From: Hevea brasiliensis
Taxonomy: Eukaryota > Streptophyta > Magnoliopsida > Malpighiales > Euphorbiaceae
Assembly (NCBI RefSeq): GCF_030052815.1
Contig: NC_079502.1
Coordinates: forward strand, 3,496,885 to 3,560,884
DNA: 64,000 bases
Reading direction: 5' to 3'
The notes under the pieces were generated by a model. The model saw nothing but the letters and a program-made list of their open reading frames with translations, searched no databases and was not told where the DNA came from. The position numbers and the translations under genes are program-made. The stretch's first letter is position 1, and each line of letters opens with the position of its first letter. This document shows, piece after piece, positions 1 to 12,078 of the stretch.

Positions 1-1
1 A

Positions 2-319
2 GGAGGGCAGAAGCAAAGAGTAGCACTGGCTAGGGCAATATTAAAGAACCCAGAAATCCTTCTCTTGGATGAGGCAACAAGTGCACTTGATAGTGTATCA
101 GAAAATTTAGTCCAAGAAGCGTTAGACAAGATGATGGTTGGGAGAACGTGTGTTGTAATCGCGCATCGGTTGTCTACAACACAGAAAGCAGACTCCATAG
201 CTGTGATAAAGAATGGAAAGATTGTAGAAAGAGGATCACATTCTGAACTACTAGCTATTGGACGCCATGGCTCCTACTACTCTCTCATTACGCTACAAGG
301 TGGGCATAATCCCCTGTAA
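2..319 (+). CDS. ABC transporter B family (P-glycoprotein/MDR type), C-terminal end of second nucleotide-binding domain
   Basis: Partial gene that enters from the left edge in an open frame from base 2 and stops at TAA 317-319. The 105 residues begin just after the ABC signature ([12 protein letters not shown]), then give Walker B with the catalytic Glu ([12 protein letters not shown]), the D-loop, and the switch His (VIAHRLST). The tail [17 protein letters not shown] is typical of plant full-size ABCB proteins. These are plasma-membrane ATP-driven exporters with two transmembrane domains and two nucleotide-binding domains; only the end of the second is here. The substrate cannot be told from this part. 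I see no lesions. The wording is closest to the ABCB15-like group from memory, which is an inference. Confidence 0.93.
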   Translation, partial: GGQKQRVALARAILKNPEILLLDEATSALDSVSENLVQEALDKMMVGRTCVVIAHRLSTTQKADSIAVIKNGKIVERGSHSELLAIGRHGSYYSLITLQGGHNPL

Positions 320-740
320 TTTTATAAATGTTGGTGTACAAATTGCACAGGATCTTGTGCTTCAGTGCCCAACTTGTTAAGATGAAATTGAAGATACTTG
401 AATTTAATTTCATATAATATATAATTAGCATCAATCCTAAATTTGATTATAATTTACATTTTATTATTGAGGCTTTGTTTTGTTTTACGTAAAAATTATT
501 TTTCATAAAAAATATTTTTTAAGAAAATATTAGGTTCAATTACTAAATTATATAAATTTTTGAATATTCTGATTTGGTGAAAGCATTTAATTTTCTCTTC
601 ATGATTAAGATTAACTGATGCTGATATTTCGTTTGATCCCTTTCATGGATAGGGAATGATCACTATGTGTAAATTAAAGAAGTAGTTGGATCCTTGTGTG
701 ATTAAAATAGAAAGTGGTCCATTCCTTTCCTTGTTCGGTA
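320..740. other. 3' flank and intergenic AT-rich DNA
   Basis: Probable 3' UTR of the ABCB gene followed by plain AT-rich sequence. I see no open frame, repeat or RNA gene. Confidence 0.5.
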
Positions 741-1238
741 CTAGTTGGTAGGGGTGAGCATTATTCGATTTAAATCGAATGAAATTACCTTAATTTTGTA
801 ATTCGGTTCTGTTCGGTTTTATATTATAAAAATTTTGATTATTTTAGTTCGATTCAGTTTCGAAGAAAAAAAAATCTATTAAACCGAATCAAACCGAATA
901 GTTTTATTTATTTTTGAATTGATTTGTTTTTATGAGGAATTTATAAATTATATATAATTATATATATATAAATTATTTAATTTCATTGATTAATGATTAT
1001 TATGTTCAAATCAATGTCAAAATTAGATCAAATAACTTAAAAATTAAGTCTAAATTAAAAAATAATAAAAAATCAAAACCAATTGATTTGAACCGAACCG
1101 AACTGAAATAAAATGATTCAATTCAATTCGATTTTTATCCATTTCGATTCAGTTCGATTTTTAAAATATGTAATTTAATTTTCATAATTTAATTCAATTC
1201 AATTCAATTTGAACAGAATGCACACTCCTACTAGTGGG
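741..1238. mobile_element. hAT-type MITE with 8-bp target duplication
   Basis: The body 749-1230 (482 bp) starts TAGGGGTGAGCA and ends TGCACACTCCTA. These are 12-bp terminal inverted repeats with two mismatches. The flanks 741-748 (CTAGTTGG) and 1231-1238 (CTAGTGGG) match at 7 of 8 bases, which fits the 8-bp duplication of the hAT superfamily. The interior has no coding capacity and is rich in ATTCGATT/AATCGAAT and TTCGGTT/AACCGAA words in both orientations, so the ends could form a long imperfect hairpin. It is a non-autonomous element with no transposase. Confidence 0.78.
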
Positions 1239-1626
1239 TTCCTCTATCTCTAAATGGTTTCTTGATGCATTTTTTATGTGTTTTATCAGACCAGTCATAT
1301 AAATACGTATACAAGAAAAGAAGAAAATGGATATTAATTGTTGAATTTTCCTTATTGTCGGCTTCATACATTCTTAAATGCTTGCCTTTGTCAACCTAAT
1401 TGCCTGCTCCGATCTATGTTCCGAACAGACATTACCATCAAAGAGTCAACCTCATTGCACGCGTATACTATCCTACATTCGGTAAGGCGTTGGTTCGGAA
1501 TTGAAATATAACTTAGAAAAAACCGCACAACTAATAGCCGTAGGATCTGCTTTTTTTCCCATGTAATTTCTTAATCCATCGTATCATATCGATTCTTTCC
1601 TCCACGTGGCACTACTGTGACATGTC
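1239..1626. other. intergenic, upstream of the WD40 pseudogene
   Basis: Unremarkable sequence. I see no gene or repeat. Confidence 0.45.
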
Positions 1627-1634
1627 TATATAAT
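1627..1634 (+). promoter_or_regulatory. possible TATA box (TATATAAT)
   Basis: TATATAAT lies 33 bp before the ATG of the WD40 pseudogene. This would leave a very short 5' UTR of about 10 bases, so it may be fortuitous. Confidence 0.3.
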
Positions 1635-1666
1635 TTCCCTCCCTACCAAACGCCCAACTGGTAAAA

Positions 1667-2945
1667 ATGAGAGTTCCTTTCTTGCTGGCTACCTGCTCCA
1701 CTGTCGCCGTTTTCTTCTCCGATGAACAAACAACTTCTCCCAAACATCTTGTTTCCGACACCAGTAGCGTCGCCGATACTCCTGGCAGTGCCGCTTCTTC
1801 TTTAACCACGAGCGACGCTGCCAGTTACTGTGTTAGCCTCCAGAGCAACTTCTCCCTCCAGACGCTTCCCTCTGTCCCTTCCCTTCAAAGGCTAACCTCC
1901 GAAACTCTAAACGTTTTCACCTCTTTTATCTGTACAAATTCTCCTCAGCCGCGTCCACAGCTCCCAGTCACTTGCCTCGCCGTCCACGGTAACCTCCTCT
2001 GCGCTGCTTCCTCTCATGAAATCAATGTCGACGATCGAAGCAGCTGCACGCATCTCCATGCGTTCAATGACGATGATTCATCTTACGGCTTTGTAAAGTC
2101 CGTCTCCTTCTAGGACGGAAAAATCTTCACTGCTCATCAGGACTCAAGGATCTGCATTTGGAAACTGTCTCCGAGTAAAGAGTATAAGTTGGTAACCGTT
2201 CTCCCCACCCTTAACGATCGTTTACGCCGTTTCATTTTCCCGAAGAACTACGTTAAAATCCGGCGTCACAAGAAGCTGTCTGGATCGAACACGCCGACGC
2301 AGTAACTGGCCTCGCCGTTAACAATGGTTTAATCTATTCGGTTTCTTGGGACAGTTACTTGAAGATACGGAGAGCATCTGATCTCCGGTGTTTAGAGTCT
2401 ATAAAAGCACACGAGGACGCAGTTAACGCCGTCACGGAACCGTTTACACCGGGTCAGGGGATTGTAAAATCCGGGTATGGGGTAAACCGTTTAACGAGAA
2501 GCGGCATGTGCTGATAGCGACCTTAGAGAAGCACAAATCAGCGGTAAATGCTTTGGCCCTGAACGACGACGGGTCGGTATTGTTTTCAGGGGCATGCGAT
2601 CGTTCCATTTTGGTATGGGAGAGAGAAGATAGCACCAATCACATGGCAGTGACCGAAGCATTGAGAGGGCATGGCAAGGCCATTCTAAGTTTAGTCAACG
2701 TCTCCGATTTGCTATTGAGTGGATCAGCCAATCGGACGGTGAGAATTTGGCAACGGTGCCCCGATGAAAAGTACTGTTGTTTGGCGGTTTTGGAGGGGCA
2801 CAACAAGCCGGTGAAGTCATTAGCCGCGGCATGGGAAGGAGAAACCGACGGTGTCGTTTCAGTCTACAGTGGCAGTCTAGACGGAGAAATTAAAGCCTGG
2901 CAAGTCTTGATTTCGAGATCTGCTCGATTAAATAATAAAAATTAA
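1667..2945 (+). pseudogene. WD40-repeat protein, JINGUBANG-like, with stop codon and frameshifts
   Basis: Intronless WD40 reading frame of about 425 codons, broken in three places. Frame 1 (1667-2113) has a Ser/Thr-rich N-terminus and ends at a TAG (2111-2113) inside FVKSVSF-DGKIFTAHQDS, where related proteins have a serine. It continues to about 2275 ([21 protein letters not shown]), where a missing base shifts the frame; 2281-2436 then reads [17 protein letters not shown] further shift with loss of several codons at 2434-2436 leads to the last frame ([15 protein letters not shown], then KHKSAVNALALNDDGS, to TAA 2943-2945). A WD tryptophan has also become Arg near 2368. The order of blocks matches plant JINGUBANG proteins, seven-bladed propellers known in Arabidopsis as negative regulators of pollen germination. 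Family assignment is from remembered motifs. Several independent lesions make a functional protein unlikely. Confidence 0.82.
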
Positions 2946-4215
2946 ATATGTAAAACAATAACATAGTAAAAAAAAAAAAGAAAAGGTACACATTTTTGTA
3001 TATTATTTGTGTGGTTTAATTCTTAATTAATTATTTTGATTGTTGTTAATGTAATTTAAGAATGAGACGAAATTCAGAAATTTTTTCGTCTCCTTAATTG
3101 GATTAATTATTAAAAATATATAAAAATAAAAAATATTTGTAAATATAATATAATTTTAAAATTATTTATAAAAATAATATTTACTTAAAAAAATATTATT
3201 AAGAATGAAATTTTTTAATATGTCAAATCAGTTATTTTTTATTAAAAAGTATAATTATATAATTTTAAAAATGTTATTTTTAATTATATTTTTAAAAATA
3301 AGTAGTTTTATATTTATAAAAATATTACTTTTAATGATATTTTTAAAAGTATATAATATATACTTTTGAAAGCTCCACATTTAATGACATTGTGAGAAGT
3401 AAGTGATATAAAAAATAAAAATATTTAAAAATATATAATTATTATTTCTGTTTATATTTTTTATTTTATTTGATTATTTTTTTAATAAGTGTATAATAAA
3501 AATATATTTTAAAATTCTTTAAATAAAATAATTTTTACAATTTTAAAATTATTTAAAATTAAAATCAAATAAAAAAAGCAATTATAATATCGCAATAACT
3601 CTAACTAATGGACAAATTGAAATTTTTATTCTTTTTATAATGTGTTTTATGTTTTTTTAGTGTAAATTTTAATATAATATTTAAAATTTGATAAAATTAA
3701 TAATTTAATCATTATATTTTAAAAATTAAATAAATTATTTTGTCACTCATTATTTTGTTGATAAATTGGTAGATTTGCTAAAAATAATCAAAATGTTCTT
3801 AATTCTAATTTTAGCGTGAAACAATTAGGTTTTGATGTTTTGTTTTATTAAAAAAATAACATCTTAAATTTAAAATTTATATTTAAATAATGATATTATA
3901 TATATATAACATACTTTTGAAAATTCCATCAAGAGTAGCGCTTTCAAAAGTGCTTCTGAAAATATCATTAAGACTAATTATAAACATATTATATATTTTG
4001 CTCTCATTAAAAAAGAAAATGATTAAATAAAAATAAATAAAAAATATAATTATAAAAAATAATTACATATCTTGAAATAATGTTATCTTTAAATAATAAA
4101 AAAATTTTATTAGAAGTGATATTTTTAAAAACATAAGCTAAATAGTTAAGAAAATATCACTGAAAATATTATTTTTTAAAGGTCTATGACTATACTTCTT
4201 AAAAAAAATTATTAA
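2946..4215. other. AT-rich intergenic DNA
   Basis: Long AT-rich stretch with A/T homopolymers and no credible open frame. A small imperfect hairpin (AGCGCTTT...AAGTGCT) lies near 3938. Nothing else is recognisable. Confidence 0.45.
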
Positions 4216-4255
4216 TGTTAGCATAATTACAACAATTAGCATGATTATAGGAGAT

Positions 4256-4417
4256 TTATAGCATAATTATAGTAATTATTATTTTTGTCTAAATTAGCTC
4301 ATATTCTCATGTATAAATAGATGTAATATCTATAAAAATATTTATAGCATAATTATAGCAATTACTATTCTTATCTAAATTAACTCATATTCTCATGTAT
4401 AAATAGATGTAATATCT
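4256..4417 (+). repeat. 76-bp tandem duplication carrying TATAAATAG, LTR-like
   Basis: Two copies (4256-4331 and 4342-4417, period 86) share TTATAGCATAATTATAG at one end and CTCATGTATAAATAGATG at the other. Each holds a TATAAATAG box. A TGTTAGCATAATT word begins at 4216, and AATACACAGACAAATACACA follows the second copy. This looks like the promoter part of a copia-type LTR with a duplicated core, but I cannot find a matching LTR end. Confidence 0.4.
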
Positions 4418-4440
4418 CTGTAAATAATACACAGACAAAT

Positions 4441-7400
4441 ACACAATCATTTCCTTCATTACTTGTATTCTTTCTTTTAATAATTAATTTAACTAAAAAA
4501 AACATTTTTTGATAGCATTTTTTTAAATCAATATTATTTTTTATAAATAATTTTACATTCACGTTAAATTTATAAATAATTTTTATTTTTACATTTTTTT
4601 TTAACAATTAATCCTTCATAATTCGACTAAGAAGAAGCTTCACAAACTATCCAAAACAAGAAAAGAATAAGAATCGAGCCATTTTGGATTTTGGAAGCAG
4701 ATCAAGAAGCTTCTTTCCCCGGCTAGTCCAACATTGACAGCACAAAAGTTCTGTCAAATCGCATGAATGACAGCCCGATTTCAATCCTTTGTTTCTTTAT
4801 ATCGATATGTTGAAATTTCCCTTAAAAAAAAAAAAGATATATATCGAAAATACATAGGATAGTGGGAGATAATCGCGAAAATTATTTTTATTTAAATTTT
4901 ATTTTAATTAATATTATTAAAATTTAAATTTATTTTAAATTTAATTAAAATGTATTCTTAATTATTTAAATTTAATTATTATTATTTAAAAAGATTTTAA
5001 ATATATATAATTTTATATATTTTTATTAATATTTTACATAAAAAATTATTTTAATTAATAATTTACATTTTAAAATTTTAATAATTTTATAAAATATTTA
5101 AATTTCACTAAATATAAAATAAAATATATAAAAATTTATAAATATTATTATAAAATATATATTTTATATTTAATTAAATATTTATATAAATAGATTCAAG
5201 TAATATTAAATATGTAAAACTCGAACTCATCATAAATATTATTTTTTAAATTTAAATAAATTTCAAATCTAATTATATAATATTTAAATTTATTTTATTA
5301 AAATTTAATTAAATTAAATATTTAAAAAAATTCTACTCATTCTCATTTCTAATTGAAAATATGAAAAGAAAACCATAAAAAAAAAAAAAATTGTCCAAGG
5401 AAGGAAAAAAGGTTATGCTGGGCATATGCAAGTTGGCAAGTTGAGTAGGGGTGGACATAAAGCAGTTGTGTTAGGCAGCGTCGAATTGAGAGGAATAGTA
5501 ATAAATAAATAAAATTAGCATTTAAAATAGCAAAAAAAATTAGTGGCATTTTTCTTTTTAACTAAAGGTTCAAATTAGCCTCTAAAATATATTATAGTAA
5601 TTAATAGAACTTTTAAAAAAAGTTTAGACTCAATTAATGGTTTCACATATCCAATTAAACCCTAAAAGTTTAGACTCAATTATTTTACTGATTTTAAAAT
5701 TAAGAATTTCAAAAATTTGCTTCTTCACCAAAATTTAACCTTGGTAAAGCTTCACCACCTAGCTCAAGACCATCCAGCAAAGAACAAATCCTGAGACAGA
5801 AGAACATTTATGACTGTCAGAAGTGCAAAAGATATAACTTAACATTTGCTAAAAAAAACCAGATTACCTAGATTTTTAGGGGAAGAAAACTTGATGCCTC
5901 ACATATCTCAATACATTAAAATATTATAATTAACATATATATGATCTAACTATGAGATAAATCCAGCACCAAACATTCATAGAATTATCCATTTTGTCTG
6001 TTGTCAATGGTTAATTAAACATATATAGTGCCAAACTAGGCAGCAGTATTCTTGTATACTACATAATCCTACCCATAAACACGCCATTAGTGTAAACACA
6101 TATCAATTTTTAAATCCTTTCAAATTTTTAAATTGGATATGGTTTGGTAAAATTACATTATTTATTATTATTTTTTTTAAAGCAAGATAGAAGAAACTAA
6201 AATATATCAATTTTATAGAAAATGTGAAATCTTGAGCTGTCTTCAACAATATCACTGTTGGAAGAGCACATCCACATAAAAATGGATAGGTATAAGTCTA
6301 GTTTGTTAATAGCTTTTCAAGTGTTTTAGTTACAGTCAATACATTATTCTTTTATTTATTAAGTGACACAGTATTTATATAAGTATTTACAAATTGAGGG
6401 AGTAATTTATGAAAAGTTACTCTTATCTTTTATAAGTTGATAGAGCGTGTTGATTAAGGTTAACAAGATGATATCATTATTTTTACATTTAACTATTTAC
6501 GACTAACCGTTAATAAAATAGTTAACAGTTACTAAAATAAGTAACAACTATTTGAATAATTAATATATCATAAGAGATGAGATGGGGAAAAAGAAAAACA
6601 AGACAAATATGACAAGGTTGTGTTTTGTGTTGTGACTTCTCGGAGTAGAAATGGTGATGTTGTTGAATGTTGAGTTTTTTTTTTTTTTTTTATTTTAACT
6701 TTTGGTACCACACATTCAACAACAACATGATTTTGTGTTGTTGAATGTTAAGTTTTTTTTTTTTTTTAAACTTAGTTAAAAAACCAAGTTCAACCAAAAT
6801 TCTCACCTCAAACCCATTATTTTCACCTAAAGAGCTTGTAATTTTTCTTTTACTTCAAATGGGTAAGTTTTTCCCTCTATTCTTTTTTGTATTTATTAAA
6901 GTTCAAGTTGGTATTCTATTTTCCTTATTGTGATTTATGTGGCATAAAGATATAAGAGAGACAAGTTTTACATTAGATTAGAGGATGGGTCTTATTTTGA
7001 AATAGTAGATTTCCTTGGGTTAGTAAAGAGGTGATTCTGGCTAGGTAAGTTTCTTTAAGGAGATGAAAATTAAAAGATTGTGAGAATTTGATTTAAGTCC
7101 TCTAAGTTAAATGTTTAAAAAAAAAAATTAAAGTACCATGAGGTTGATTTTAGAGCTATTAATGAATATTTATTTTATTTATGATAGCAAAAAAAAAATA
7201 ATAATAATAAAATAAAAGAAAGAAAAAAAAATTCCTACCTAGTAGTGTGCTTTCTTTAAAAGGGTGAAATTGGAGGTTGGTGTTACAAGGGAGAATTGAA
7301 TTCAAGGTTTTATATCTTAAATGCTAGGTTGAGAATGAAGAAAATAAATAGGATGTGGTTAATTTTTGGGACTATTGGTGTATATTAATTGCATTTAAAC

Positions 7401-7740
7401 TAAGAAGAATTTTGATGTAATAAGGGGAAGGAATTTAAGCATGAAATGCTAGAGGAAAAGAAAAACATGTTGAATGGAGAAGGAGAAATAAATAAAGAGA
7501 ATGTGAAATTTGTTATATTATTTTGTGTAGGCCACAAATGGACATTTGAAATTTATTTGTAATATGTTGTGACTTGTTTAGAATTAGTTTGATTGTTGAA
7601 ATTTTGGGAAACAATCAGGTTATGAAGAGATACTATCGGCTCTCTTTTAAAATTTTCGTATATAAATCATGCATTCTATATTTTACAATTTCATATAGGA
7701 TTTAAATTTCTTTTTTGATGCACTGTTATCTTTTTAACTT
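4441..7740. other. AT-rich intergenic DNA
   Basis: Several kilobases without a supportable gene. The stretches around 4620-4800 and 5700-6000 are less AT-rich but match nothing I recognise. One short hairpin near 6712 is listed separately. Confidence 0.4.
6712..6748. repeat. short perfect hairpin
   Basis: ACATTCAACAACA and its reverse complement flank a loop of about 10 bases. A further copy of GTTGTTGAATGTTGAG lies just upstream, near 6659. Function unknown. Confidence 0.45.
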
Positions 7741-8884
7741 TAGGCGAGAATCCAGCTCCTGTAATAGATACTAGGGGTGCTCCAACAGTCTAGGATTCAG
7801 TTTATCTCCAGTACAGGTGAGTGGATAAATATATAATACTATTATTTTATTAAATGTAAATTATTTATATTATTATTTCTAAGTATGAAAATGGGAATAA
7901 AGAATGGTAATTTTATGTTTTATCATTGACTAGAACGAGATTTATAATTACAGCTGAATAAATGGCTGAATACACTCAATATATACACCGAATAGATAGC
8001 ATATTGATGACGAGTGAATTACTTTCCGCTCAACTTATATTTATACTATCTTTAGTACAACACTTGATATACACATAGCTTTTGGGGCGTATATCAGGTG
8101 ATAACCCTTTGGGGGTAGCTCTGCACATGTGTATGACCAATATTTTTTTTTTGCTCTTGGGTTATTGTTATGTCATTGCAGAGCCAAAGATGTCAGTATT
8201 GCTCTCAGACTGTCAGAGTTTATTATTGCACCTGAGATGCCTGCATTATCTATAGGAAACATATTGCGAGTTTATGAGGATATTGCAGATTTTATGATTT
8301 TAATATATTTATTTCAGCAATATTATTACAACATGAATATTATTTCAACTCTGCTACATGATTTGGATTAAATTATATTTATTCAGCTGACCTACTCTAA
8401 TATAGCAAAATTTGTACTATTAAATACCAAAACCTTATCCGTTCTCCTTTGTTATTTATTTATCTGCTCCCTGAGTAGTTGTACTCACCCTCTCATTTTT
8501 TTTTCAATATTCCAGACTTCTTTTGCTGACTCCACTACTAGTAGCCTCTCTTTCAGTGTTGTCCTCTCGTCTACTTCACAAATTCCAGAGTTTACTGGAG
8601 GTTTGGCCAATATATTGTTTTTGGATATTTCTTTTGTTTTAATTTATTGTACATAAGTAAAGATAGCTAGGAGATCTGATCTGTAAATATTTTATTTTGA
8701 TCCTCACGGAGAGGATTCATGTACATTTAAGTATCTATTATTGTTTGATGGGCACAGAGCCATATTATATATATAAAATGTATTTCAATAGGTTCCATGA
8801 TTTTTTTTAGCTATAAATTTAGGGAAAACTCTGTCAGGTTTTTCAGGTTACACCAGTCTCTATAGGTTAGGGGCGGGTGTGACA
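7741..8884 (+). mobile_element. possible 3' part of a diverged Ty3/gypsy LTR
   Basis: The stretch ends GGGGCGGGTGTGACA at 8884, like the end of the Tekay LTR later in the window (GGTAAGGTGTGACA at 59241). It also carries a GTTGTACTCACC word and CTCCAGTACAGGTGAG, comparable in order to elements of that LTR (57.9-59.2 kb). No 5' end or target duplication was found, so this is a weak call. Confidence 0.3.
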
Positions 8885-10799
8885 ATAGATGATCACGTAA
8901 ATACAATTCTGCCTTGTTTTCTTGGCAGTGGAAGAGGCTTGGACATGAGAAACCATGGAGAAAGATCGAGGGGCCATAGTGGTGGTGGTGGCGGAGGCAA
9001 AGATAAAATCGATGCTCTTGGGAGACCATTGTAAGTGTGACATTAATTGCTTTGTAAGCCTAGAAACTGAAAAGTTTGATTGATATGGTTAATTGGTCTG
9101 TCTGTGTGTTGAAAAGTGACTGTCACTGAATTTCTAAGGAAGCTAGGAAAGTTTGAGTGAATATTTATTTTCTTATGTAATAAAGTGAAAGATTCTTTGG
9201 AAAATAAAGTTTGAATTTTTGGACTAGTTGTTATTGCTATTTTGCTAGTTGAAATTGAGAAAGGTCGCAATTCCATCAGCATTTGAAATGCTAAAAATTG
9301 AAGAACATGTATTTCAAGTGGGTTGAATGTTGTAGCATAGTGTAAGGAACTATTATAATATGCTTATGTTTACAGTTACATTTAAATTTGTTTAGATGGA
9401 CCCAGTATTGTTAAGTTTATATTTTATTAACATTCAGGACTCGCATTTTGCGTCATATGGCCACTGAGTTAAACTTGAATATGCGCAGTGATAGGTATGT
9501 GAAAGTTCAAGATTTACTAAAGTTGAATATGAAGACATTTGCCAATATTCCATAAGCTCACATACAGTTGATGACATTAAGGAGGTCTGTTCATTAAATG
9601 CTTCTCTTTCCTGACTTATTTTTGTGTCTTCAGCCTTTGGCAAAGTGTCCGCCTGGTATTTGATCAAACAATGGTTTAAGGAATTATTGATTATGAATCA
9701 GTTTCTCTGTGTTTCATCATGTATCCAAAGGTTTTCATGTGTCTATTGTTCTTCTGATACTTTTCGAAAATGTGTTTTTTGTTTTTTGAAAGATTACAAT
9801 AAAGTTTTAATTTCATTTGTTTTTTTGAAAGAATTTAATTTTTTAGTAAAGTTATGCAACCTGTTAAATAACTAGTGCCTTTTTCTTAAAATGCTTTGTT
9901 GAGACTTGGGAGCTTTAATAAAGAACAAGATGTACAGATAATTACTGCTTAGGTCTCATTAGCCTTTACTTAGACATTGCTGAAGAGGGTTCTACAGAAC
10001 AACTGGCTTGATAACTAAAGTTAGACCCTAGCATTTTTTTTTAATATATATTACTTTCTTTCTCAAGGTTTAATAAAATGAAATTTAATGCTACATATAT
10101 GATTTGGTTTGTCTTGCATAAAAGTTTTTAGAATTGCATTTTGTTTATTTGTTCCAGGCTGTCAGAAAGGATAATAAGCAGCGATTCAGCCTTCTAGAGG
10201 AAAATGGGGACCTTCTGATACGTGGAAACCAAGGCCGCACAATTAAAGTGAAAAATCCCTTTGTTAATATAGGATGATCATTAGGTTGAACGTATTAAAG
10301 GATTGTTCTAGTGAAGAACTATTTGGAGATGGTTATGCTTCTACATTCACAATTATGCTTGTACTATAATAGTATAATAATCCATTGAACTTGGTTAATT
10401 TGCTTTTGATTTCTTTGGGCTTTTGTTAATTGCTTGGGGCATTGGGAGGACAATATAATTAGTTTATTTTGTATGTAGATTTGCATGTGACTTTGTCAAG
10501 CTATAACTTCATTCTAATGGATTTTGATTGTTTTATGCCTAATGGATCTTGATTGTTTTATGCCCATGTTTATTTATGATACCCGAGCAAGGATTGGATT
10601 GGATTGGATTGCAAACCATAGACATGACATGAGTTATTTTTCTTACATTTATGAGACCTGTTTATTAACTAAACATATTTCTCCATTTTCTCCCATGACT
10701 CTTGAATTCAAATACTTGTTTCTTTATCTATTGTTTAATTGTCTTGGGAAGTTTGTGTTTGAATTGCATATCTTTGTATTGCACCCCCACCTCCACCTA

Positions 10800-10802
<3 letters not shown>

Positions 10803-10833
<31 letters not shown>
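10803..10833. repeat. (AG)n microsatellite
   Basis: About 15 AG units in intron 3 of the TPT1-like pseudogene. Confidence 0.9.
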
Positions 10834-10836
<3 letters not shown>

Positions 10837-11271
10837 AAATGCCATGGTTGATGTTGGATTGAACATCTGATTTAATGGGGTTTCATATGATTATGCAGAC
10901 AATTGAATCTGAGAGTTTATTAAAACCAATTCCTTCAGCTGAAGAAGTTCCAGGTAAAGATGAATATTATGAAAATATTTGTCCTCTCAAATAGTATTCT
11001 TCATTTTAGATTTTTTTTTTAAATATTAGATTACCACTGGTTCTCTTTTCCTGCTATTTCAGTGTGAGTACGTGGAACCTATAAGAAGAATATGGAATCA
11101 ATATTTGAGTCCGGCTTAAAGCAGATGCAAAGATTGCATGTTCATTTCTCATGTGGTTTGCCAACTGTTGGTGAAGTGATTAGTGGTAAGATATCTGAGA
11201 AATATTTACGTATCATTTTTTACTATTGATGACTTAGTATTTTGGAGATATGCGGTTGTTCCCTTTCACAA

Positions 11272-11296
11272 TTCTTCTTCTTCTTCTTCTTCTTCT
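11272..11296. repeat. (TTC)n microsatellite
   Basis: About eight TTC units in intron 5 of the TPT1-like pseudogene. Confidence 0.85.
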
Positions 11297-12078
11297 AAAT
11301 CAACTTAGAAATAACACATGCTCCCTATGTGGATATTGAAGGAAGAACAGAATTGAATATATAATCTACTGTAGATGAGCTTTCCATAAAATTTATAGAT
11401 ATGATTAGGCATAATTAGTAGATTTTCCTTCATTGTCATAGGATTCAGCATGTCATATTGGTGGGTCTATGCATTAATAATGTATCCACAGTTGCAGCTT
11501 AAGTTGAAGGATGCTATTGAATGGAGAAGTGAAAGAATATTTCAATAATGGCCATAGGAACATGCTTTAATAAATTGTATATCATGTCAAGACAACATTC
11601 AACTCCTCTCATGATTGTCATACGACAAGGATATTGAATTAAGGAATCATTTTAGATAAATGACAAATCATAAGATTGAACAATACGGTCTGGGAATGAC
11701 TTCTGGTGATTTTACGTGATTCATCATCTTTCAGGCATGAGACGGGACATTAATGTTTTGATTTATCTTGATGTCAAAAAGACTCTAGAAGGTATAACAT
11801 CCTAACAACTTAACTTTCAAGTACATAATAAATTGCATACAACTATATGTTACCTTACATCTGCTAATTGGTAGTTCATAGATGAAGAGAGTAAAGACTC
11901 GAGAACCTTTTATTTATTTATTTATTTGCTGTTTTTGTTGATTTCAGAGGGAATGAAGCTTTACATATCAGACAATAAGGTGATCCTGACTGAAGGTTTT
12001 GGTGTTGTTGTGCCTGTAAAATACTTTGAAAAGATTGAGCCATGGCCAGATAGACGACCTATAACATTCTCAGCATAA

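Larger units (their letters stand above)
8945..12078 (+). pseudogene. tRNA 2'-phosphotransferase (TPT1/KptA family), intron-containing, disrupted
   Basis: The family removes the 2'-phosphate left at tRNA splice junctions, using NAD+. Seven exons with GT/AG borders can be placed: 8945-9030, 9438-9584, 10158-10247, 10899-10953, 11063-11185, 11735-11791 and 11948-12078 (TAA). They read, in order, a Gly-rich N-terminus, RILRHMATELNLNMRSDRY, KVQDLLKLNMKTFANIP, VRKDNKQRFSLLEENGDLL, GMRRDINVLIYLDVKK and EGFGVVVPVKYFEKIEPW. Lesions: exon 2 lacks one base after FANIP near 9552, giving an immediate TAA; exon 5 has TGA at 11065-11067 where the family has Cys in VCVHGT; and that His is Arg (CGT). The QGH motif is QGR here. 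Retained introns show a DNA-level duplicate, not a retrocopy. Further 5' coding sequence may exist upstream of 8945. The call assumes normal splicing. Confidence 0.85.
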
